Virus record (IMG/VR): IMGVR_UViG_3300024346_000234
Location: 1 to 36,114 of that record
Length of the DNA stretch: 36,114 nucleotides
Direction: 5' to 3' (one strand)
Source of the DNA: a virus
In this document: piece by piece, positions 31,205-36,114 of the stretch
Layout of the letters: each line of letters begins with the position of its first letter
Numbering within the stretch: the first letter of the stretch is position 1
The notes under the pieces: generated by a model
What the model was told of the DNA's origin: nothing
The model's input: the letters and a program-made list of their open reading frames with translations, nothing else
The model's database searches: none
Made by a program: the position numbers and the translations under genes

Positions 31205-33685
31205 TCACCCTTTCGCCATTCCCCCGCTTATTACTCTAGTACTTTGAAATTGGTAACTATCGATGTGATAGTACCCCTTTTCATTTATGTGTGCCTTTAT
31301 GGCAATTGGTTTCGGGATCGTATCTAACCACTCTTGGATTTGCAAGCTTTCTTTATTCATATTCCAATGCTTGTCTGGTAAACCTTTTGCACCAACAGAC
31401 TTAAGCCATTTCCAAACTATAAATTCTAATCCATGCTTTAATGAGTGATAGCATCTGATTAGCTTACCTTCAAGCGTTTCGTGTGTTTCGAGTATGCAAG
31501 GATCTGATGCTGGAGTTTTACGATAGATCGTGTATCCGGTAGCAACTATTTCATATTGCTTTGGTTGCCTTCCCGCAAGAATTTCACCATTGGTTTGGCT
31601 TGCAGAAAGTTTCTCTGGAAACAAAGATTCTTCTTCTTTTGGTTTGAAATAACCGCATGAAGGGCAAATGATATTGCCAACCCTGTGTATGAGATTGCAT
31701 GAAGGGCAACGCTTTACTTTAGCTGCTGGAAGTTCAATGCCTTGGGCATCAACTACGATCTGATCGATGCAACCATGCCTGAGAGCGTTGTCACCAAAAT
31801 CAAGTATCAAACAGTTCTCTTTATCTGGAGCAAGGCGAAATCCCCGCCCAACCATCTGATACCACAACCCCTTCGACATGGTTGGTCGCATCACCACAAC
31901 GCAATCAATTCCAGGGGCATCAAAACCAGTTGTCAAGACAGCTACATTTACTAACCATTTAAAACTGTTAGCCCGAAATCCATTAATCAAAAAGTCTCTA
32001 ATCGTTGAATGCGTTTCGCCTGTTATCATGTTTGCCGATTGGCCCTGCTTCTTTAATTCATTAAGAATCATTTCAGCGTGTTTAATCGATGAGGCAAACA
32101 CCAATACAGATTTTCTTGAAGATGCTTTTACGATTGCCTCTTTAACGCTGGATTGAACAAGATCAGCGTTTTCAAGAATCGCATCAAGATCCTTAGAAAA
32201 GTATTCACCCGCTCTGATTCTGACATTCTTTAGATCAGGAGAATCACTTGTACCCATTGTTACTAACGGAGAAAGAAATCCTTCGTCAATCAAATCTCGC
32301 ACTCCAATTGCGTAGCAGCAATTATCAAAAGTCTTTTCTTTATGACCAAAGATGATTCCGCTCTGAAGTCGATATGGGGTTGCAGTTAAGCCAACAACTT
32401 TTACTCTAGAGTTTGAAATCTTTGCCTGAGACAGAAACTTTCGGTACATGGTTTCTTTGTTCTGGCTAATGAGATGGCAATTATGTACTGCTACCCCATC
32501 AGCAAAGTAAGAAGGATGTCCGCTGACTTGAATGTTGAATACAAGGACAGGGCTTTTTCGTTTTTTACACGATACACCGACCACCCTAATCCCGCCAAAA
32601 ACTTCATTTTCTTCTGATCCTTTTCTTTCCTCTCTAGTGAACCGTGGCTTCCCCCATCCAGTTCGATTGCAATCATTTTCTCTTTGTTCCCAATGTCCAC
32701 CTTGTAACAATTTGGATACATTCCGTTTAGATGCCCCGCATGAGTGATTATCGCAAGCTCCGCTTTCCATCCATCCCCTAGTGCGTGTAACAATGCTAGT
32801 TGAGCCAAGGGAAGCAATTGCCCGTTCCCGCCTCTTTGTATAGGTTTGTGTTTCATCTCTTTCAGTTTGTCGCTTATTTTTTTCCTTGCTGCTTTGTTCA
32901 ACGATGTTGGGGAAAATTTCTTCGCACACGCAACTGAGCAAAATTTCTGCTTTTTCCAAAGGGATTCTTGTAGCGTGGATTTTATCTTCCCATTTTCCAG
33001 ATACTTCACCCAAGGACAGAACACTTTCCCACAACATACGCATATCTTGGATTCCAAAAAGACCCGATCCGTTCTCCAACTCCTTGGCTGCACACCATCC
33101 TCTTTCGGTAAAGAACCTGTGGTTCCCTGTGCATTCAATTTTTTTTCCATTACTAAGCTCCACTATATATGTCTCTGGTGCTGGTTTACAAGATACGGCT
33201 TCAACCGTTCCAACACCGCATTGATTGAATACTAAGTCACCGCACCTCACCTTGTCAATAGGGATTTCTCCTTTTGGAGTAGATATCATTGTTCCAGCCA
33301 CAAAGCATTCGTCAATCATAATGAAATCCAGATAACCAAAGTCAGCACCCTTTCTGTACACACTTTGAATCCCTGCAATCGTCAAAGGTTTTACTTCTCT
33401 GCGTTTTAATGCAGCAGAATAAACCCCGATTGATTCAACAGGTAAGCCAGTAGTAGTTGCATAGTGTGTACAAGTTTTGTTGGATTGCTCAAGCAATTCT
33501 TTTACATGAGACAGAATCATTCCCCTGCAATTTGGGTTCGCCTCGAATGACCTTCTAATTATCTCGGCCATGACTCTAGTTTTCCCGCCACCAGTTGGAA
33601 TGACGATTACTGATGATTGCCCAGGGCGATCATGCTGAAATTCAAATAGTGAATTCACAGCATCTTGTTGATACTTGCGTAGCAT
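31205..33685 (-). CDS. SF2 helicase precursor interrupted by an intein
   Basis: An 826-residue precursor, 550 after removal of residues 127-402. The start has GGGAG before ATG and overlaps the upstream stop (TAATG). Helicase motifs: Walker A at 29-36 (IPTGGGKT), motif II DECH split as Asp125-Glu126 and Cys403-His404, motif III at 434-437 (TATP), motif V-VI region TTGFDAPG and QMVGRGFR (610-617). A Cys4 zinc ribbon (Cys660, 663, 674, 677) and a C-terminal region follow. The type is UvsW/RAD25-like phage SF2 helicase, probably acting in replication or recombination with the ATPase and ssDNA-binding proteins of this operon. Activity should need splicing, since the intein splits the ATP-hydrolysis motif. 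Confidence 0.85.
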   Translation of the reverse strand: MLRKYQQDAVNSLFEFQHDRPGQSSVIVIPTGGGKTRVMAEIIRRSFEANPNCRGMILSHVKELLEQSNKTCTHYATTTGLPVESIGVYSAALKRREVKPLTIAGIQSVYRKGADFGYLDFIMIDECFVAGTMISTPKGEIPIDKVRCGDLVFNQCGVGTVEAVSCKPAPETYIVELSNGKKIECTGNHRFFTERGWCAAKELENGSGLFGIQDMRMLWESVLSLGEVSGKWEDKIHATRIPLEKAEILLSCVCEEIFPNIVEQSSKEKNKRQTERDETQTYTKRRERAIASLGSTSIVTRTRGWMESGACDNHSCGASKRNVSKLLQGGHWEQRENDCNRTGWGKPRFTREERKGSEENEVFGGIRVVGVSCKKRKSPVLVFNIQVSGHPSYFADGVAVHNCHLISQNKETMYRKFLSQAKISNSRVKVVGLTATPYRLQSGIIFGHKEKTFDNCCYAIGVRDLIDEGFLSPLVTMGTSDSPDLKNVRIRAGEYFSKDLDAILENADLVQSSVKEAIVKASSRKSVLVFASSIKHAEMILNELKKQGQSANMITGETHSTIRDFLINGFRANSFKWLVNVAVLTTGFDAPGIDCVVVMRPTMSKGLWYQMVGRGFRLAPDKENCLILDFGDNALRHGCIDQIVVDAQGIELPAAKVKRCPSCNLIHRVGNIICPSCGYFKPKEEESLFPEKLSASQTNGEILAGRQPKQYEIVATGYTIYRKTPASDPCILETHETLEGKLIRCYHSLKHGLEFIVWKWLKSVGAKGLPDKHWNMNKESLQIQEWLDTIPKPIAIKAHINEKGYYHIDSYQFQSTRVISGGMAKG
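32480..33307 (-). mobile_element. Intein in the helicase DECH box
   Basis: Residues 127-402 of the precursor, 276 long. Block A starts with Cys127 (CFVAGTMISTPKGEIPID). Block B has the T-x-x-H motif, Thr186 to His189 (CTGNHRFF). Block F/G runs VFNIQVSGHPSYFADGVAVH and ends His401-Asn402, with Cys403 as the first downstream residue. All splicing residues are present. The middle (about residues 205-370) has no LAGLIDADG or HNH domain in this frame; it is Lys/Arg/Glu/Ser/Thr-rich and looks like a linker. That stretch encodes a nuclease in the +1 frame. Confidence 0.9.
32491..33150 (-). CDS. Nested EDxHD/Vsr-like homing endonuclease in the +1 frame of the intein
   Basis: A 219-residue protein, entirely inside the intein and one frame off. 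GGAG lies seven bases before ATG 33150, and an in-frame TAG sits just upstream. The ribosome site resembles that of the operon's 34062 gene (GGAGCTTA). Residues 35-80 are a zinc-finger-like segment: Cys37, Cys40 (CVCC), Cys71 and Cys75 (FCSVACAKKF). Residues 108-200 are a Vsr-like nuclease fold: Asp152 in YKVDIG, Glu163, Asp165 and His169 in IAIELDGGSH, and Asp178, then LGWSVYRVKNEKAL. The key residues of the EDxHD homing endonuclease group are recognisable. It should cut the empty helicase gene and spread the intein. The gene stops 11 bases before the intein end. Confidence 0.8.
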   Translation of the reverse strand: MEKKLNAQGTTGSLPKEDGVQPRSWRTDRVFLESKICVCCGKVFCPWVKYLENGKIKSTLQESLWKKQKFCSVACAKKFSPTSLNKAARKKISDKLKEMKHKPIQRGGNGQLLPLAQLALLHALGDGWKAELAIITHAGHLNGMYPNCYKVDIGNKEKMIAIELDGGSHGSLERKEKDQKKMKFLAGLGWSVYRVKNEKALSLYSTFKSADILLTLLMG

Positions 33686-34062
33686 TATGATCTCCCTAAC
33701 TTTGAATACCCAAGAATCAAATTCGTTGCACCATAGTTATCTGTGGTTTCGCCTATTTCGACTAGAAAAGGTTTGTCCACAAGTTCTTCGGGTTTCATCA
33801 CAGTAGTAATACCGCATGAAGAAGCCAGCCTTGCTAGCTTTCGCCTTGAGTCCGCTCTGAACTTTGTGTCAGTCGAAAAGATGTGAAAATTTGCATCTAA
33901 TGCTCTGCCCTGCTGTGACCCTTGCAATATCTGCATATCGCAAGCAAGGTATTTATTTCCCGCTCTAGATGTCTTAATCTCCGCTCGCATGATGCGAGCA
34001 GAGTAAGTTCCAGCGGGAATCGGTTTGGTTTCTTCGGGATCGAATAAAGGTTCATCACTCAT
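33685..34062 (-). CDS. DUF669-like ssDNA-binding protein, copy 2
   Basis: A 125-residue protein with GGAG eight bases before ATG, three bases after the upstream gene and one base overlapping the helicase start. The pattern PIPAGTYSARIMRAEIKTSR, then KYLACDMQILQGSQQGR and FRADSRRKLARLASSCGI, fits phage DUF669-type ssDNA-binding proteins. It shares its MSDE start and layout with the gene at 34753-35148. It probably coats single strands for annealing and replication. Confidence 0.65.
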   Translation of the reverse strand: MSDEPLFDPEETKPIPAGTYSARIMRAEIKTSRAGNKYLACDMQILQGSQQGRALDANFHIFSTDTKFRADSRRKLARLASSCGITTVMKPEELVDKPFLVEIGETTDNYGATNLILGYSKLGRS

Positions 34063-34065
34063 TGA

Positions 34066-34542
34066 TTAAGCTCCAAATAAGGTAGGTTGATTGTTAACAG
34101 GCTTCTTCCTTTTAATCGGAAAGCTAACAGGTTTAATTCTTTTTTCTTCAACCCTTTGAACTGGATCTGTCTCAATCGATTTCAAAACCCGAATGCCATT
34201 ATCATCCTCGATAATTAATCTGGATGGAGTTCTTGGAGTCCAAAGAGCGATGTCCAATGCATCTTCTAAACAATCTGGGTAATCAGAATCAAATGTGTTC
34301 TTCCAAGATTCCTTGTTAGACCAAGTAGGCGGGAAATTAAATTTTTCGACAATAGGTTCTGGATCAACTGTCCAATGATGTGCTATTAGTTGACCATCTT
34401 CAGTAGACCAATCAGTATCAACTACTGAAGCAATTCGTGATCGATACATTCCCCTGCGTTCTAAAGTTTCAATAAAACTTTTTTCACCAAAAGCATTTGT
34501 AACCGCTGCTCGTAACTCAAAAATATTGGCAATAACTTCCAT
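34066..34542 (-). CDS. Unidentified replication-operon protein with C-terminal clamp-binding-like motif
   Basis: A 158-residue protein. ATG 34542 is two bases after the lipoprotein stop, with AAGGAG upstream; a GTG at 34551 overlaps that ribosome site and is less likely. The middle is acidic with aromatic residues (FPPTWSNKESWKNTFDSDY). The C-terminus has a basic patch (KPVSFPIKRKKPVNN) and ends QPTLFGA, matching the Q-x-x-L-F type of sliding-clamp binding peptides. It could recruit or hijack the host clamp. No enzyme motif was recognised. Confidence 0.6.
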   Translation of the reverse strand: MEVIANIFELRAAVTNAFGEKSFIETLERRGMYRSRIASVVDTDWSTEDGQLIAHHWTVDPEPIVEKFNFPPTWSNKESWKNTFDSDYPDCLEDALDIALWTPRTPSRLIIEDDNGIRVLKSIETDPVQRVEEKRIKPVSFPIKRKKPVNNQPTLFGA

Positions 34543-34544
34543 GT

Positions 34545-34697
34545 CTACCACTCCTTTTTAAACTTAAGATTTACATCCATTTTTTCGATTACTGGGGAAT
34601 CAGACATTAAAGTTGTTGATGCCCCAGTTTCTATCGAATTCTTAGTTCCCTGACATCCAATCAAGAAACACAAACAAAACAAGAAAAGTTTACTCAT
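34545..34697 (-). CDS. Small lipoprotein
   Basis: A 50-residue protein with AAGGAGG before its ATG. It has MSKLFLFCLCFLIGC as signal sequence with a lipobox ending at Cys15 (L-I-G-C), so it should be lipidated and anchored in a membrane. The mature part is polar (QGTKNSIETGASTTLMSD; DVNLKFKKEW). A lipoprotein in an early operon can block superinfection, as the T5 Llp lipoprotein does; this is inference. Its start codon lies inside a long hairpin. Confidence 0.7.
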   Translation of the reverse strand: MSKLFLFCLCFLIGCQGTKNSIETGASTTLMSDSPVIEKMDVNLKFKKEW

Positions 34698-34750
34698 GTT
34701 GCACCTCCTTACCTTTCTTATCGGTTGCTTCCAAGTGCAACATGAGCAAA
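34689..34750 (-). promoter_or_regulatory. Start-codon hairpin in front of the lipoprotein gene
   Basis: On the leftward strand, bases 34735-34750 pair with 34689-34704: 15 Watson-Crick pairs and one G-U, including 12 unbroken. The 3' arm contains the lipoprotein ATG, and the 30-base loop holds the AAGGAG part of its ribosome site. A 17-codon leader frame (34743 to 34690) spans the hairpin and ends at the ATGAGTAA overlap, though it lacks a ribosome site. It should reduce initiation until opened, for example by translation of the upstream gene or leader. Confidence 0.65.
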
Positions 34751-34752
34751 GA

Positions 34753-35148
34753 TTAGACAGCTTTCAAGAACTTTTCTACATTTTCGTAAGTAGAGCCGTT
34801 CTTTTCGCTGTTTTTTATTTTAACCACACAGGCCTGACCAATGATGTTTGTCAGGGTCATGCGATCTAATCCAAGAGCAGCATCAAGACTCTGCCTTAAC
34901 TTTGCATGAATACTGCAAACCTGTGGGTTAGGGTGACCGTCTTTGATATACAAGGTAAAGGTCTTATATCGACCCTGCATATCATGTGGAGCATCTATTT
35001 GACAACCAAGAGACAACCATTTTTTGTCATCCTTAGTACGGACTTCCGCTTTGGTAATGATTACTGGATATTCCCCTGGAGGAAGAATGTCAGCCTTTAA
35101 AAGCTCTTTCGCTTCATCTTGGCCAAAGATTTCAAATTCATCACTCAT
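34753..35148 (-). CDS. DUF669-like ssDNA-binding protein, copy 1
   Basis: A 131-residue protein just after the ATPase gene, whose last codons supply an AAGG-type ribosome site. The pattern ILPPGEYPVIITKAEVRTKD, then WLSLGCQIDAPHDMQGRYKT and LRQSLDAALGLDRMTL, matches the same family as the 33685 gene. DUF669 proteins commonly pair with Sak4-like ATPases as ssDNA-binding partners. Directly adjacent to one here, it is likely the cognate partner. Confidence 0.7.
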   Translation of the reverse strand: MSDEFEIFGQDEAKELLKADILPPGEYPVIITKAEVRTKDDKKWLSLGCQIDAPHDMQGRYKTFTLYIKDGHPNPQVCSIHAKLRQSLDAALGLDRMTLTNIIGQACVVKIKNSEKNGSTYENVEKFLKAV

Positions 35149-35150
35149 AA

Positions 35151-35891
35151 CTACTTACCTTTCTTAGAAAAAATTTCATTAACCTTAGTCACAAAATTGT
35201 CAACAGTCATCGTTCCAGTTACCCCTGGGATTCTGGATTTCGCAGTCAGTCCACCCCTTGGTGTTACCGTAATCGTTCTGCGTACTTCGTTGCCGTCTTT
35301 GCGAATGATAGGCTTGCCATCATCACCAACCATCAAATCAATCTCAACGAACCCAATTAAGTCTGCCCAACTGGTCACCCATTCGGACATTGCTTTGTCA
35401 GCACGAACACCGAAAGAAGCATATTCACCTCTTGTTGGATCATTTACACTTTTTACTGTCGAATGACACAAAAAGTAAACCCCAAGATCCTTCTTGGCAT
35501 TTAGCGAGTTGATAAGCAGAGACATCTGCGTTACAGACTCCACAAGGCCTTTACCATACCCGCCACACGCTAGCACGATTGATGATGCTCCAGATGTTTG
35601 GCAGATGTGCTGGTGAAGCAATCTTTCCAAAGCGGTTAGAGAATCGATGACAATATTTTCGTAGGCAAATTCTGCGGTTGTTACGATCTCTTTGATCGTA
35701 GCCACAAATTCTGCCCATGTTTTTATTGACACGCAATCAATGTCTATGCCTGAGATACCACCCTCGACATCAAGAAACAAAGCTTTTGTAAGCTTCGATC
35801 CCATTGTTGATTTACCCGAACCTTCAGCACCAAAGACAACTGCCTTTGGCTTATTAGTCAAACCAAAACCAACAGGCTTCCCAATTTTCAT
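35151..35891 (-). CDS. Sak4-like RecA-type ATPase
   Basis: A 246-residue P-loop ATPase with GGAAGGGG before ATG. Walker A is at residues about 21-29 (GAEGSGKST), Walker B about 78-86 (NIVIDSLTA), and a GVYFLCHS sensor strand follows near 135. The size and order fit the AAA_24/Sak4 group of phage single-strand annealing or RecA-like ATPases. It would load on single strands together with the DUF669-like partner next door. The C-terminus ends in lysines. Likely used for recombination-dependent replication. Confidence 0.8.
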   Translation of the reverse strand: MKIGKPVGFGLTNKPKAVVFGAEGSGKSTMGSKLTKALFLDVEGGISGIDIDCVSIKTWAEFVATIKEIVTTAEFAYENIVIDSLTALERLLHQHICQTSGASSIVLACGGYGKGLVESVTQMSLLINSLNAKKDLGVYFLCHSTVKSVNDPTRGEYASFGVRADKAMSEWVTSWADLIGFVEIDLMVGDDGKPIIRKDGNEVRRTITVTPRGGLTAKSRIPGVTGTMTVDNFVTKVNEIFSKKGK

Positions 35892-35892
35892 G

Positions 35893-36075
35893 TTAACCCC
35901 TTCCTTTGAAAGTAACTTCCAACTCGTACTTTTTGAGTCCGTGATACAACGATATCACTCTAACCGATTCAACATTTGCACCAAACTGAGTGCGAAGTCC
36001 AATCTTTACAATTTCTTCAAGTTGCTCGTTTGATAATTCAATAGAGACAACTGTGTTTAGGTCGCCCATTTTCAT
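35893..36075 (-). CDS. Small unidentified protein at head of replication operon
   Basis: About 60 residues. Three in-frame starts are possible (GTG 36081, ATG 36075, ATG 36069); none has a strong ribosome site, and ATG 36075 is my choice. It looks like a small alpha/beta protein: VVSIELSNEQLEEIVKIGLR, then VRVISLYHGLKKYELEV. It ends one base before the ATPase start and its end supplies that gene's ribosome site. Family unknown. Confidence 0.5.
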   Translation of the reverse strand: MKMGDLNTVVSIELSNEQLEEIVKIGLRTQFGANVESVRVISLYHGLKKYELEVTFKGRG

Positions 36076-36087
36076 TCTCACTTTTAT

Positions 36088-36107
36088 GATCGTGTCAGAA
36101 TACGATC
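36088..36107. promoter_or_regulatory. Short dyad upstream of replication operon
   Basis: GATCGT and ACGATC are separated by eight bases just before the first replication gene at the right edge. It could be an operator, but it is short and the promoter lies outside or is unclear. Confidence 0.25.
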
Positions 36108-36114
36108 CTCTGCC

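Overview
The window looks like part of the genome of a tailed double-stranded DNA phage or prophage with a long, siphovirus-like tail. It carries an HK97-type head module, a tape measure protein preceded by a frameshifted chaperone pair, fibres, a terminase and a replication/recombination block. No integrase, repressor, tRNA, rRNA or CRISPR array was seen. The DNA is AT-rich. A member of the Planctomycetota is a possible host, because the signal-peptide protein, the papain-like protease and the small Cys-rich secreted protein at 18973-20797 resemble genes I associate with that phylum. This is an impression, not proof.

Layout. A leftward Gp88-like gene is cut by the left edge (1-568), followed by about 770 bases of AT-rich non-coding DNA with dyads and repeats. 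The rightward late block runs from 1340 to 25716. It holds a small beta-rich protein, portal, prohead protease with fused scaffold (and a likely internal scaffold start), decoration protein, major capsid protein, a terminator, connector genes and two related tube-like proteins. Then come the chaperone pair with a CCCAAAC slippery site, tape measure, distal tail proteins, a 1,379-residue fibre (seven-bladed propeller, Ig-like domains, fibre repeats, collar tip), a holin-like protein, an HNH nuclease without a normal start, three secreted/protease genes, a terminator and two more virion proteins, one with striking tyrosine tracts. Two leftward genes (25824-26653) and a rightward terminase pair (26721-28703) follow. 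The leftward replication block (36075 to 28642) encodes a Sak4-like ATPase, two DUF669-like ssDNA-binding proteins, a small lipoprotein behind a start-codon hairpin, a protein ending in a clamp-binding-like motif, an SF2 helicase and a primase-polymerase/ATPase.

Most unusual feature. The helicase is split inside its Walker B (DECH) box by a 276-residue intein with all splicing residues present. Inside that intein, on the same strand but in the +1 frame, lies a complete 219-codon gene with its own Shine-Dalgarno sequence. It encodes a zinc-finger plus Vsr-like (EDxHD-type) nuclease. One stretch of DNA therefore seems to encode the splicing element in one frame and its probable homing endonuclease in another.
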